Positions 32,565 through 46,498 are shown, counted from the stretch's first letter. The stretch: 64,000 bases of DNA from Chinchilla lanigera (GCF_000276665.1 NW_004955418.1:4168338-4232337), one strand, 5' to 3'. Numbers and translations: made by a program. The notes: generated by a model not told the origin, from the sequence alone.

Positions 32565-35550
32565 ATACCTTCAGAGTTAAAAACCTTCACTTGTTTTGTT
32601 GGGTAAGATCTAGTTAGAAATACAGACTTACAGAAAAGATATTTGGATGTATCTACTGGAATCAGACATAGTTAGTATGACATATTTATCTCACAATAAG
32701 GATGGTCTTATAAATAGGAGGTATATTACTGTTTGCAATTAAATTTCTTTCTTTTCCAGCCAGTGTTTACAAAGGTGTTGTCAATATCTGCTCCTGTGTT
32801 TTCTTTGCTAACTTCTGTGATAGACTAAGTCCTGCTACTCAGTAAGTACATATCAACCAATTTTAGACTCTGAGATTACGATTACAAAACATTTGCTGTC
32901 ATACTGTATATATTATAGTTGGTGGTATGTATACTAAACAACTAAAAAAAGATATAAATCATTTGAGATAGGGATGTGTTTGGATTATTGGATGAATAGA
33001 AAAAAGGGATACAAATTTAATTGGTGTCAGTAAGAATGGTAGGAGATAATATAGATAGGAGGAGATCATATAGGACTTGCAGACTGAACAAAGCAGTTTG
33101 GATTGACACAATACAAGACAAAAACACTGGCAAATGTAAATGTTATGAGCATTCTTTATGCTATATGAGGAATAGATTGCAAGATAACAACTGTAGGACC
33201 ACTTAGGAGGCCACTGCAGTAGCCTAGCCAAAAGATGGTTGTGGCTTTTACTGGAATGGTAATACCCCAGATGGAGAGAAACACATAGATTGAGAATATG
33301 TGTTTGGAGCTGGAACCATGAGGACTTGGTGATCTATTAGATGTATGTGATAAGAATAAAATGGAAAATGAAAGTTGATTGATTGTATGTGAAGTATTGC
33401 CAGTCAGGGAGGAACATCTAAGCTCTGGCTGACCTCAAGGGTTTGCATTAGGTGATCATTCAGATTGGCATGGAGCAGCCATATGGCTGGCCTTAGCTAT
33501 TCAGTGTCCAGCCCACACAGTTCTCTAAGTTCAAATTGATACACATTTCCAGATACAGAAAGGCACTCTTACTAGGCAGAATGTCCCAGAACGTAAACTC
33601 TTAGCTCCTAAGAGTCAGTAAAAGGACAATCCTAAAGGAGGTACAGGATAACCCTCTTTGAATATTCAGGGTTTTTGAGCAGGCATGCTGAATCCAGTCT
33701 TCACTAAAAAGGGGGAATCAGTTAAGTTTAAGAATATTTTTAAAAATTCAAATGGAAATATCAGGGGGTAAGTATAATATTATGAGAATTTTCAGTGGAT
33801 ACAAAGTATTTAAAATCATTAAATTTGATGCGATTATCCAAGGAGAAAATATGGGTTAAAAGTAGAAAAGACTCCAGAATAGAAGTAGAAACCTTTCTAA
33901 TATTTAGAACATAAGGAAGGAGAATAAGATATTAAAATATGTAAAAGATTACATAGTCACAGAAGCAAAGAGAAAAAGTATCTCATCAATTGCCTTGAAA
34001 GGCAGTAAGATTCTTAAAGTTGAAAGAAAGTAGTCATGATTGATCTTGTAAAGAGATCTACACTGATGATACAAAAGAGGAAAGACATAGCTGTAGAAAC
34101 TGATTCCTGAGAAAAGTAAGAAAGTATAGGATCCAGAATACATCTTTTTGCACTGTACAGAAGGGAAAAGAGTAAATAAAATTCACAGCTCTTGCTTTTG
34201 GATATTTGATGATGAGCAGTTGGAGGAGGAGGAGGAGAGGAGAAAAGAAAGTCAGATGTGAAAAAGAAATGTCAAAATTTGGAGGATAGAGAACAAATCA
34301 GTAACATAAGAAAGATCAAATAAATATACTGCATATATAATTACAAATAAGACACAAATTTGAAGTAGAAAAGAATTGTATGTCATTTCTTATGATGTCA
34401 GTGAGGAACCAAAGAAAGCAAATCAGTGTTTTCTTGTTATCTTCCAATTCTTCTCATTATCCTTGTTTGAAACATGGAAAGTGGAAGAGAGAATTATACT
34501 GAAAACTACACAGTTTTGAACCAGACAGACCACCCTAAATTTGAACAAAGTCTCTACCATGTATTATGTTTGACCTTCAACAAATCAGCTCACCATTTTG
34601 AACTATGTTTCTCATTTTATGGATGAATTTAACAGTCCATACATATAACTTTTTAAAAATATTACAAAGGAAAATATAGAAAATGGAAGAGCTTCCAGAT
34701 ACTCAAAAAATGTGGATTCTATCCTTTGGTTATCTGAGCCTCTGATCTGTTTTCCCTATTACTTCTATGATTATTATTTCTAATTCCCTTGATAGTTTCT
34801 ATTTCTGCATTTCAACATTTAATATCACTTAGACTTCTTGTTCTTCTGTTTGTTAGTTCATTTTCTCATTTTTATAGCTATTAAATCTGTAGTGTTTGCA
34901 CTGGTGGTTCAATTTTCTCATGGGTATTTAAAACTTTATCACCGCTTTTAGGATAAGCTACATGAGCACTAACCTACTTGAATTTAAAAGTATTAGAGTA
35001 TTAAGTTCCTTATGTCTGTCACCAGGTACAACAATGCATTCATTCTAGCTTTATACCTGGAAAGGTAATCTTTATATTAAATTTAACTTCAGGTGTTTTG
35101 CAAATGAGTCATAGTCTCACCTCCAAGTCTTTAAGCACTGAACAAATTCATTCTTTGTATAGTGATTAGATTTGAAGCAAATTTAATTTGATATTGGGAT
35201 CTCAATTACTAAATGAGAAATTAATGATTATTATAGCTCACAATGTGTGTGATTCAGCAAAGCCAAGGTATGTTTAATATTTATCTAGAAGATACATAGC
35301 TGGCCGGTACCAGATTCAGGAAGAGATCCAATACTTCTTGGTTCAGAAAGCAGTAGGCTTTTTTACTATACCTCTGTTAGCCACAGGGGAATGATGCCAC
35401 ATGCTCTCATCCTTCTTGCTGTATTACTGTACACAGAGCAGATGAATGGAATTTTTCTTTTCACTCCTCTTGGCACTACTCCAAATATCTGAAAACAAGG
35501 AATAAACATGCTGTTTAGGCTGATGATTCAGCATGATGGCCCCAGGGATC
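32565..35550. other. No gene seen
   Basis: AT-rich DNA. Short frames lack motifs. A GC-richer patch at 33.4-33.7 kb looks like an unassigned old repeat. Confidence 0.45.
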
Positions 35551-35574
35551 CAAGTTAAGAGTAGAGGCGATAGA

Positions 35575-35660
35575 GAAAAACAGACAGTGGGAGAGAGAGA
35601 AAGAGAGATAAAGAGAGAAAGAGAGAGAAAGAGAAAGAGAAGGAGAAAGAGAAAGATTCA
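35575..35660. repeat. (GA)n-rich purine tract
   Basis: AGAGAGAAAGAGAG-type run. It produces a low-complexity Ser/Phe/Leu frame on the other strand that is not a gene. Confidence 0.93.
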
Positions 35661-36375
35661 GATATACCTATGTAAAACCTACAGCTCCAAGGAACTCCAC
35701 TAAGGAATAAACATGTTGAAACAGACCTTTCAGTCATGTCAGCGAATTGACCTTTGCTGTCAAATCTCTTCTTTACTGTGCCTGCATATCACAGGAGCCA
35801 TAGATTTGAGTGGAGCATGTATTTATAACTGGGGAGATTCCATGTGATTTCACTGCTATTGAGGTGTGAACGTGAAGCCATGCTTGGGACGTTCTCACAA
35901 AATTGAATGTTTGTGTTAAGCATTTTCAACATGACAAATGAATAAGAGCCGTTGGGAAATCCCAGAACAGACAGGATGAGGGAGTAAAATAGCATATGAC
36001 TACTAACTCCTGGAAATCTGGGAGTATAGTCAATGTATAGAATGGTAGGTGGTAAAGACAAACAGGAAAGCAGAGCTGTAAAAAACAGAAATCAACTACT
36101 ATTTAAAGGTTTCTTTTGAATTCAGCTTTTATTTGTTTGTTTTCTCTTTTGAGAAGCTGTAGCTTTTCAGGGATGAAATTTTAAGGTCTCATATGTGAAA
36201 GGTTTAAATTTCTCAGAAATGGTTGAAATCTTAGGTTCTTTCTTTTGGACTGGGCATTGGTTTCCCCTGTAACAGGAGCCATATATTTACTAATAACCAG
36301 TCAGTAAAGGAATCCCAGCTGGCACTGTCTTAGTCTTGATTGGTCAGAAGCAAGATGCTATCTTTAGTACTTCTG
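35661..36375. other. No gene seen
   Basis: Unrecognised AT-rich sequence leading into a (CA)n run. Confidence 0.45.
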
Positions 36376-36376
36376 A

Positions 36377-36378
<2 letters not shown>

Positions 36379-36417
<39 letters not shown>
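36379..36417. repeat. (CA)n microsatellite at gap edge
   Basis: At least 19 AC units running into the N gap. Confidence 0.97.
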
Positions 36418-36942
36418 NNNNNNNNNNNNNNNNNNNNNNNNNNNNNNNNNNNNNNNNNNNNNNNNNNNNNNNNNNNNNNNNNNNNNNNNNNNNNNNNNNN
36501 NNNNNNNNNNNNNNNNNNNNNNNNNNNNNNNNNNNNNNNNNNNNNNNNNNNNNNNNNNNNNNNNNNNNNNNNNNNNNNNNNNNNNNNNNNNNNNNNNNNN
36601 NNNNNNNNNNNNNNNNNNNNNNNNNNNNNNNNNNNNNNNNNNNNNNNNNNNNNNNNNNNNNNNNNNNNNNNNNNNNNNNNNNNNNNNNNNNNNNNNNNNN
36701 NNNNNNNNNNNNNNNNNNNNNNNNNNNNNNNNNNNNNNNNNNNNNNNNNNNNNNNNNNNNNNNNNNNNNNNNNNNNNNNNNNNNNNNNNNNNNNNNNNNN
36801 NNNNNNNNNNNNNNNNNNNNNNNNNNNNNNNNNNNNNNNNNNNNNNNNNNNNNNNNNNNNNNNNNNNNNNNNNNNNNNNNNNNNNNNNNNNNNNNNNNNN
36901 NNNNNNNNNNNNNNNNNNNNNNNNNNNNNNNNNNNNNNNNNN
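36418..36942. other. Assembly gap of 525 N
   Basis: The gap lies between a (CA)n and a (TTC)n run. Its non-round size suggests an estimated rather than placeholder gap. Confidence 0.98.
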
Positions 36943-36992
36943 TTCTTCTTCTTTCTTCTTCTTTCTTCTTCTTTCTTCTTCTTCTTCTCCTC
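36943..36992. repeat. (TTC)n-type microsatellite
   Basis: TTCTTCTTTC units directly after the gap. Confidence 0.95.
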
Positions 36993-39900
36993 TCAAAGTC
37001 TGTTGAGTTTTCTTCTCCCTGTCTGGAAGTTATCTCTGCTTTTTTGTTCCATCATTGCCAGCTCCTATAGTACATGCCATAGGAAACTTGGCTCTGCAAG
37101 CCTAGATCTCAGAATTTTTTCTCAGATTTAAGTTTTCATCTACTTTTACTGTTTTTTTTTTTTTTTTACATATTTTAACTGCTTGTGCTTTTAACTTATC
37201 ATCTGCTTCTGCAACAGCCTCTGCATCTGCCTGTGCATTTCACTGAAGGAGCAAGACCAGATAATATCTAGTATAAAATTGAGATAAAATTGCACAGGAA
37301 GCAACTCTGATAATATTTTGAACCAGCACATGACATTGCCCATCCAAATAATAAGGTTGAAGCAAGTACTGGCTCTTTCTTAAACATGACCAAATGGTAC
37401 GAGATATAAAGGCATTGATTTGGTTAGATTTGTCTAGTAGTGTGGTTTCCTTTGACAATAACTGACATAAACAAGATCTGAATTAGCCTTAGTGAGGAAC
37501 TGGATCAGAGAGGCAATGTTGTCTGCTGAAATAAAAGAAAGAGAACAATGTATTCATAAGAAGTTCAACAATTCAGCCAGGCTTTGAGAAAGGCCAGCTC
37601 CAGAATGCATAATTCCCTCCACCCTCTTTTCCTGTGCCCATTGACTCTTCCTTTTGTCTGTAGGAAAGTATACTAATTTTTCTTAAAGAAAAGGAAAGAA
37701 AGACAAATATAGTCTGGGTTGGATATTTCTTACCCAAAAGTCTCTTTTAGACCTCAGCAGAACAAATTTCAAAGCTTCTAGTGGGATCTTGTACAGCCAA
37801 AAGATGAGCCCTTTGGATACATATGCTTGACAATGAATTTATTTTTTCTATCCCAGTAGACTCAATAGGGTAAAACTAACCATGCTGATATGCATAATGA
37901 TATTAAATCTTTTATTGTGAGATTATTAGTCTTAGAAATATATAACTGTAAGAAAAATATTTATCTTCCTCCTAAGGGTTGAGATATTACTGTTTTATCA
38001 GAATTGATGTTTACACTTTAGGTATACTGTGGAGATGTGTGTGTACAATCGACACTACCTGTGGGAAATGATAAGAATAATGAGGGAAGTTCTGTGACAA
38101 CTGCACATGTAGAGAATTTCAGAATCACTGAGTTATATCAGACTAAATGACTACACCCTGTGAAGATGTACAGCTAAAAGACATCAAATGCATCCTAATG
38201 CAAGCAGTTCCTGTCACTGGGGGCATATTTTCCCCAAATGATGTGTGGAGAATCACAAAGACAGGAGGCAGAGACAAAGAAATAGATGTGAAGTTAGGAA
38301 AAGAAGGACATCCCTGAGGAGTTACTTTACAACTTTTAAACTTCTTGGCTGCTTTTCTTTGAGATGGTGTTTACTATGGAAGATGTTCAGCAAATATAGC
38401 ATCATAAACAAGCTACTTAGCTTTGAGAATCCCTGTATGGAACAGGAACAAGACATAGTGACATGTGGTACCAGAGTGGTTACAGGGCCAATAGTCACAT
38501 GTTCTTAGATTGCACAGAGATTCATAAGCCAGAATGTCAGTATTCCACCAGCTATTTGGAATGCTATTCCCAGAGTGGGCAAATCAGAGGAACTATTCAT
38601 TACCTGCCTCTATCATTGTCTTACATCTTGTGTATGAGTCAGAGGAAGCAATGGTTGTAATCTTTAATAGAAAGGCATATTTATGAACATTTACTTCATT
38701 AGAATACATATCTTCCCAAAATAAACTATCTGTAGTGTACAAAAATTATATATACTTTTGAATGACTACTTTTGTACCTCTCATGGTATCTACACCTCAG
38801 AAAGTTGTAATCCACTGTAGTAGATATTATATTAGTTTAATTTTCTCCTTTTTGTGTCATCATTTCCTTTAGTTTACCCTAATCCTTCTGTAAAGATCAA
38901 TACAGCTGTTCAGCCTCATGTAACTACTCATGTGGGAGCAAAGTACTGACAACTCAGGAAGTACATCCTGGAGCAGAGAACCCCCTGTTTCATCCTTGAG
39001 GGAACGGTGTGCTATTCTGGTGACTATATGGAGGAATGCACAAGATGACCAGCAGTGAAGTTAACTTTGCTTTAAGAGGCACTGGGAATATCAGAGTGGG
39101 CTACTGAGTACTGTGATATATTAACTACGTGAACAATATAAAGGGAACACGAGAAAACTTCCTCCTGCACAAATGGGCTTGAGATAGTAATAAATTGGGA
39201 AGGAAATTGACACTTTGAGTACATGTTATGTTATAATTCTAAGGAATGGTTACAGAATCTCATGGAAGAGAATCACTGGCCCATCTTGGGCAAGGTGCTG
39301 AGATTTAGACCAACATTTTAATACAAAGCTAATGTAAAGATTAAGATTAACTTGCCTTTCTGAAGTAATATGGATGGAAGTGTGGGAGTCATTTCCAATA
39401 TGGGAAAAGGGGTGATGGTTAAATACCACTGAGTTTCTCTATAGGCTAATTGTTCCAGCACTAAGTATTAAGACTAAGAGGTATGATTATTTTTGGAAAA
39501 GTTGGTTTTTCTATACACTCTTCCTATTTATAATAAATATTAATTATAGAAGTCACAGGTAAAGGGTGGTTTTTAAAAAATGGTGTAGTCATGTTTCATG
39601 CGTTTTTACTGTGTAAATATGAAGTCAGAGTTGGAATACTCATTTCATTAATATGACAAATTAATAAAAGATTCATGAAAATCCAGGGAAAGAAAAAAGA
39701 ATGAAGAAATGAAAAGTGGTTTCATTATAGGAAAATTAAAGTTCTGACATGTTATCCCACACAGCATGAAAAAAGAGAAGATTGCTGGAAGTGAACATAT
39801 GCATTCACACAGAGCAACCCGAGTACAAATCCCATGTGGTAATTGTCACTTTAACCACAAACAGTGACTCAATTCATTAACTGGATTCCAGGTCTGTGTA

Positions 39901-40190
39901 ATATGCAAAACTATGTAATTGAAACAAAGAATGACCTCCTACATCCCAAATCAAAAGTTGGATTGTGGTAGATTATGATGTGGCTGCTGAAGTTACAAGT
40001 GAAGATAGCTGGAAAAGAAATGGCAAATGCAATAGAGGAAAGCCTTCTGTAATAGTGGTAACTGAGAATGGATATAATAGAATAACAATGGAAGAAAGAG
40101 TCCTCAGAAGCCAAAAGAGTTATACAGGCAGAATAGAGCAAGTGCGACATGAAAATAGGTGAATAGTAGACACAGCACATGGATGAAGTG
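36993..40190. other. No gene seen
   Basis: AT-rich DNA with no supportable coding region. The frame at 38245-38508 has no recognisable motif. Confidence 0.45.
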
Positions 40191-40199
40191 GCCGTCTCT

Positions 40200-40870
40200 T
40201 AAGGAAAGCTGAGATATTTGAACTGCTGATGTCTACTGGTTTATTGGAAGGAACAGTTAATGCTTAAATCTTTTTGGGATCAATTTTGAATGCTTATACC
40301 TGGTAATCTGAACAACTAATTTGAAGACAACAATATGCAATATAACAATTATTGTTGAATTCCTATGATCTTGATTAGTGAAACTATTGTTTCTAGTGAT
40401 TTTTTAAAATTACTTTTTATTCTCTTTGATAAATCTTGCATTCTTACATCTGGTAATCACAGCAACGTCACTAAAGATAACAATATGGAATATGACAACC
40501 ATAGTTAATTTCCTATCATCTTATTTTGAGATTCTGTATCACTTCTATTGTTTTGTACTGTTTTGTTTCTATTTGTGTTATTATTTTATTTTCTTTTATC
40601 TTTAAAATTAAAAATAATTATGGAAATAATCAGTAGATTACAGATATTAAAATGTGAGAGAAATGATTGGTCAATAATGTAGGGCATTTGTTTATAACAA
40701 ACTTAGGTGCTAACTGTAATATATGATATCATAAATCTAAAAGTAAGGGAAGTGATCAGGGAATAAGAGGAAATGGATAGAAGAGTTATGAGAATTTGAA
40801 GATATTGAGAAATGGACTGAGGGAAGTTCAAATGTGTGTAGTGTCTGGGCAGATATACAAATAAAAGAAA
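40200..40870 (+). repeat. LINE-1 3' UTR-like fragment with internal duplication
   Basis: Two related segments (about 40222-40395 and 40435-40560) share GGTAATC, AACAATATG-AATAT-ACAA and TTAATTTCCTATCATCTT. The same plan occurs at 49800-49970 behind a LINE-1 ORF2 end, which identifies it as 3' UTR. Confidence 0.6.
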
Positions 40871-41259
40871 AAAATAAAAAAAGAAAGCATCTGATTTCTG
40901 ACAAATTAGAATGAATCTGTCAACAGCATTTTTCTTGATTTTTGAGAAATGTTTTCCATTAAATTGATGTGAAAATATTACTCAACTATCCTAACAAACA
41001 TGTAGAGTTGCTCTATATTAATAACAGTGCTCTTGATTTTACAAAATTATAAAATTTTTATAATTATGGAAAGTGTATATTTTTGCAATACAATGCTATG
41101 TGAAAGCTGTGTTTTCAGGATACCAAGTCTTTCATCCATTTATAAAACAATGAGTAGAGGCAGTGATATGAAAACCTAGAAAACCTGGTTGCATAACTTC
41201 AATATAATCACTGGTAATTTAAACATTCTTTATATTGATGGTTTCCCATCATCTTCAAT

Positions 41260-41565
41260 GTATTAGTCACTTTCCCATCGCTGGGACAAATTGCCCAACA
41301 CCCACAACGTATGGAAGGAAAGATTTATTCTGGATCATGGTTTCAGAAGATTGCACTATGTTCAGCTGGCTTCAAGCGAGAAACAGCATGGTGGTAGGGT
41401 GTGGTGGAGGGAAACTGCTCAACCTTTGGTGTCCAGGAATCAGAGAAAGAAGGGAGGAGCTGGGAACAAGGATCTATCCTACCTCTCCCAAGTAAACCCT
41501 ACCTCCTAACAGCCCATTTAGCTATGAACTCATGAGTCCTGTTTCCAGAATTAATTTTCGGTATT
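41260..41565 (+). repeat. MaLR-like LTR fragment
   Basis: TATTAGTCACTTTCCCATCG, CAACACCCACAACG, GATTTATTCTGGATCATGG, GGCTTCAAGCGAGAA. This is the same plan as at 12.71 and 60.08 kb. Confidence 0.6.
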
Positions 41566-41850
41566 ATTCACTTTCCTATCTTTGGAACAAATAGCCAAGA
41601 GGTATAGGAGGAGGAGAGGTTTATTGTAGCTCATGGTTTTGATGGCTTCAGTCAAAAGTTGGCTGGTTCCAAGGCAGAAATGTCATGGTGGAAGGAGCTA
41701 GTGGAAGACAGCTGCTTACCCCATGATAGCCAGGAGGCAGAGAAAGAAAGAAGAATACCCCCTTCCAGGTCACACCACAGTGACCTTCTTCTGACCATTG
41801 TCCACCTCTGAAAACGTACAACTTTGGGGGGTACATCTTAGATCTAAACT
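41566..41850 (+). repeat. MaLR-like LTR fragment, second copy in tandem
   Basis: It restarts the same plan (TATTCACTTTCCTATC, GAGGTTTATTGTAGCTCATGG, GGTTCCAAGGCAGAAATGTC) directly after the previous one. It ends near ACCTCTGAAAACGTACAAC. Confidence 0.55.
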
Positions 41851-41973
41851 ACATTACCTACTAGAAAGACTCAGATCTGGTCTATTTCTAAGACTAATCC
41901 TAACACGATGCCTAAACTTTTCTGGGAGGTTTCCATCTTTCTCTTGGGAAACACTCAGGTGTTTTGCTGCTTT

Positions 41974-42310
41974 TCCAGTTATCTACTGCTGTTATAACAG
42001 AATATACCACAATATACCACAACTTAATGGCTTAATATTGTGACTTTTACGTTATATCTCATTATTTTGTGAACTAGGAATTCAAGCAAGAGGCATCTGA
42101 GCATTTCTTCTCCTCCATGTGGCATTGGTAGAAATCACTTAGTGATATACAACTGAAGGTTGACTGGTGTGGAGTGATCAAGACTTAAATGTGTGGTTAT
42201 ATGGTAGGATTATCTCAGATGTGTGGTTATATGGTAGGATTATCTCAGATGTTGGCTCTTGTGCAGAGTAAGTACCTGTGATTTTCTAGCCTAGTCGTCT
42301 CAGGGAAGTT
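41974..42310 (+). repeat. Old MaLR-like or other mammalian interspersed repeat
   Basis: Begins AGTTATCTACTGCTGTTATA then ATATACCACAACTTAATGG, a typical start of old mammalian LTR repeats. It contains a 30-bp exact tandem duplication (42189-42218 and 42219-42248). Confidence 0.45.
42189..42248. repeat. Exact 30-bp tandem duplication
   Basis: ATGTGTGGTTATATGGTAGG followed by ATTATCTCAG occurs twice in direct succession with no difference. Confidence 0.95.
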
Positions 42311-43200
42311 AAACTTCATACAAAACAGGTCAGGACTCCCAGGAGTATTTTCTAAAAAAGACAAAATAAACCAGAAATTGGCACTGGATAATTCCTGCTA
42401 ATTTTATCATCAAAATGATATAGGAGACAAGGGGTGGCAAAATGTCTGGGGAAATGAGTAGGGCCTGTAAATCACAAGATCCTATAACCATGAGAGGACC
42501 CCTGTATGTGCAACTTCTTATAAGCTCCCATGAGATGTAGATGGCATAAAAAGGGCCAGCCATCAGGGAAAGTTGCCATCCTGTGCGAGTTTGCATGGTA
42601 GTCCAAGCCACATCTGAACACAGTATATACTTTTATTTTTTCTTTTTCTCTTTTTTTGGCCTGTGTTTGCTCTGTAGGACTGGTTTCTTTCATACCCATT
42701 TACCCTGCTAAACTTTTTGGTATTGTTATCGGCTTGGCTTGTCCAATTTTTTGTTCAAGGCAAAAAGAACCTGGAATACTTTTGAATGGTGAGTCATTTC
42801 TAAAGAAACTACCCTATAACAAAACTATAACAAAAGCAGTGAGAGAGCTTAACCAAATGTAAGGGAAAAATGCAAGTTATTATCTCTCAAGTAGGGGTCA
42901 TGGAAGGGATGTGGAAGGATCTGTGAACATCTTCAGGCACCAAAGAATTTCAGCCACCCAAAATTCTTTAAGCACAAGCCAAATTCCAGGTGCTTATTTC
43001 TATTTTACTGCCAGATCTCTTTTGAGATTTTTTCAAGAGTCATGCACCCATATGCTGTATCACACAACTACAGAAAACACATTTCAAGGTTCTGTAATCC
43101 CATAAAGGCTTATGGTAAACAGTAAAACCTCACTATTCTCTCCCTGGAAGTGGGAACTCACAACAGGAAACGGCTATCTCTAGCCAAATCTGATTATCAA
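42311..43200. other. No gene seen
   Basis: Unrecognised sequence. Frames of 60-90 codons on both strands lack motifs. Confidence 0.45.
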
Positions 43201-43218
43201 TCTTCCTTCTCTCTAGTG

Positions 43219-43450
43219 TCTTGTGATATTCTTGACCTTATCGAGGATTTAAGAAGTTATGTAATGATTCTGACACATTTCCTCCATCAAATTTGAATGT
43301 GAGGATTTGTCTTACATTGGCACTGATATTTGATCTACAACTTTTTTGTGTTCTTGATCTCATTGAGGATTCCAGGAGTTATGTAAGGATTCTGACACAC
43401 TTCCTTTGTAAAATTTGTATGTGGGGATTTCTCTTATACCGACTTTGATA
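43219..43450. repeat. Diverged tandem duplication, unit about 125 bp
   Basis: The blocks TTCTTGACCTTATCGAGGAT / TTCTTGATCTCATTGAGGAT, GTTATGTAATGATTCTGACAC / GTTATGTAAGGATTCTGACAC and GTGAGGATTTGTCTTA / GTGGGGATTTCTCTTA recur in order. Confidence 0.85.
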
Positions 43451-45815
43451 TATGAGCTTAATGTATTTTTCCCTTGGCTGAAATTGAGGGAGGAAACATC
43501 CCATTCTAACATCTTGTCAGGCAATTAGGAGGAGACAAGACTATCAAACTTGAAATTTTAGATCTATTCTGCAACTACACTTTTCTTGATATGCAATCAT
43601 TAGGTAGCAGGAGATTTTTGTTAATACTATATACAAAGTGAGATAATAGAACCATCGTCTTCATATAAGAGATTACTTTTTTCTCAGTATCAAATTGCTC
43701 AACAGGTGGGAGCATGGTCACTACATTCAATTTGGTTTAGTCACACAGATATCCGATCTTTAAGGAACAATTATTATGTGTTTCTAAAAAAATGGGACGG
43801 CATACAATATTTTATGCCCCTGAAAATTGTTTGATCCATCCAGTTCATTTGCATTGATCTGGGGCATCAGGATATTTTGGCCATTATGTAAGCAGTTTTT
43901 GTATGTATGTGGAGATTCAGGCACAAGAAAGACAGGGGGTTTCATTTCAAACAGCTTTGGCTGATTTCTGTGCATACAAAGACTGAGGAAAAACAAAGAA
44001 ACAGAAGACAATTTGATCATGCTCCTCACAAGTTTCTTGACCAGGTGTTTAACAGGATCTACAGTGATATTTTGTAGATAAGAGGACACTGAGTCAAGGA
44101 GTATGTGAGGGAGATAAGGGACTGGCAGGTCTTTCCTGCTACATAGTTAACAATGCAGAAAGGGATACAGGCCCAACGTGCTTCATGAATGCTGGGAGAT
44201 AGAAGGACTGCAGTCTAGAGCACGAGGGAAGGAGTTTGAGTTAGCTTGATTTAAGCTACTGCTGATCCAGCTATGGCCAAGGGCAGCACTGTGGAGAGAG
44301 CTTGCAGCCACAGGACAGGAAGACAGAGGCGGCTGGCTCATAGCCTGCTCTGAAAGGTCGGTCTGAGTCTGGAAGGAGGCAGTCGTGTGACACATCGGAG
44401 TGCAGATGTGGCACTGGGCAGGGTGTAGTGTGGGCAGTGGGGACAGGATCATATGAGTACCTGGGAGTCAGGCCCAGAGGGGGTTAAGCTGTTCTTGTGA
44501 CAGAGAAATCATCACTAGCAAAGTGACAAATGATGGAGAGAAATCCTCAGGGAAAACGCTGCTTATGACTGAAATGGTATTGCATAATGACTGAAATGGT
44601 ATTGCATAAGCAGTGTGGGCGTGAAACCCAAGGGCACTTTCAAGTCGCAACAGATGTTTACTGACTGCTAAATTTTATGGACTTAGAAATAACTGCGGAG
44701 TTTTCACATTGCTGAATCGACTATCCAAATAGGGGATAAGAGTTGAACTGAGAAAGCACTTCTTCTCCCAAAATGTTTGTGTACACATAGTGACTTCCTT
44801 CCAAAGAGTACAGTATAAAACGGGAGTAAAGAGTAACTTTACAGCAGAGACAGCTGACAAGCACTGCTTTGATCAGGTGGTGAAGATCAATATCCGCAGT
44901 GCTTAAGTCATGTTGATTGCATGTACCTGTGATATGATACAATGAAAATGGTGCATTTTTTCTGTGTTCTTCCTCCCAAGGCACGTAACCCCAGTCTAAT
45001 ACTGAGAAAAATGATAGACAAATCTTGATAGGTAGACATTCTATAAAATACCTGCCCAGAGCTCCTCAAAATTGTCAGTGATACAAATGACATATGAGAA
45101 ACAGAACAGGATAAGGAGATGCTATCTACATGTTACCATGTGTACCAGATGGAACCCTGCAAAAGATGGAGGACCTTACTTGAAAATTAAGGAAATAGGC
45201 ATAAAGTATGGGTCTTATTAATAATGATGTATCAGTTATCAGCATTGGTTTATTAATTTTAAAAGTGTACCTTTCTAAACTCAGAGGGTGATGAGGGAAA
45301 CTGATACAAATTATATGCAATCTCTCACTTATATCCTCAAGTTTTTGTGAAGGATATTCTCAAAAATAGTCTATTAAAATGTATCACTTATAAATGTAAA
45401 TATTAAATGTTAAAGGACTCTAAAAGATAAGCTTGCTTCTCATTTAACTATAAAATGAAGATGACTGTCTTCTTTCCAAATGTCATTGGACAATTCCTTT
45501 TCCTCATTTCTTTTCCCCTATACCCTCACATTTCCCCTATACCCTGACTGTTTTCCGGAACAGCTGTTATCTCCTGCTGGTTGGTCTCTATGGCTTAGCC
45601 TCTTATGCCTTCTGACCCTATGCCCATTGGTTATTATATAACACTATGCGTGCGTGTGTGTTAATTTTTGTGTGTAAAAATTCTCTATAGACCAAACTAT
45701 TTTCTCTGTATAGAAGACGTTCTCTTGGGCCCTTGGTGCTTTTCAAGATCTGGCCCAAAGTTCTTTTGAGCAAATTATTTGTCTTTCCAATCAATGGACT
45801 ATTTAAGTGGTTTGC
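43451..45815. other. No gene seen
   Basis: Unrecognised sequence of moderate GC content. It contains a 22-bp exact tandem repeat at 44565-44608. Open frames on the minus strand (43784-44860) have no family motif. Confidence 0.45.
44565..44608. repeat. Exact 22-bp tandem duplication
   Basis: ATGACTGAAATGGTATTGCA plus TA, twice without change. Confidence 0.95.
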
Positions 45816-45825
45816 AAACTTTAAG

Positions 45826-45931
45826 TTTTTTTTTTTTTTTTTTTTGGTTTTTCTCCGGTACCAGGAACCGAACTCACGACCTTGCGCTTGCCAGGCAGGC
45901 GCTTTTGCCGCTGAGCTAAATCCCCAGCCCC
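45826..45931 (-). mobile_element. ID-like SINE
   Basis: A minus-strand copy with a long T run (its A tail) and a near-consensus body. It is flanked by AACTTTAAG at 45817-45825 and 45932-45940. Confidence 0.92.
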
Positions 45932-46495
45932 AACTTTAAGTATTTTTAATGAGCAGGACTTTTGTTTTTCCCAAATAAAGTATAAAAACACAAATTTACA
46001 AATTAGACTAAAGCAATATTATGGGAAAGCTTGGGCTCATGAGATATCTTCTTATTCAGACTCTCATCCACAAAATCTGTTGAAGGCAGTAACTGATTGT
46101 ATTATGTCCAATGGACTAGAATAAGAAAGGCCTACTAGACTGGTAAAGCAGCATTCTGGTGTGTCTGTGGTGTTTGCAGAGATCATTGGATGCAGGCCAG
46201 CAAACTGAGTGGGAAGGCCCATGTGGGTTTTTGATGGTACCAACCAACTATAGCCTTGCTGGGATTAAAAAGAAGGAAAGAAGAGGAAGCGGTGTGTCTG
46301 TTTTGGATGAGCTTCAGTCTATTTGAGTAGGTACATCCTCTGTTATCATTGCCTTTGGATGTGGGTCTCCAGTTTCTTTGTTACAACGTGCACTTGCACT
46401 AGCAACTCTCCAGTGAGATTCCAGGCCTTTGACCTTGAACTTGTGCTGATCTTTGAACACTCTCATTCGTGGCTTTCTCTCTCTCTGTGTGTATG

Positions 46496-46498
46496 TAT

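Noticed and set aside
36336..37131. Long open frames of 210-263 codons across the second gap
   Set aside because: They consist mostly of undetermined residues from the 525-N gap plus (CA)n and (TTC)n microsatellite text, so they are not coding evidence.
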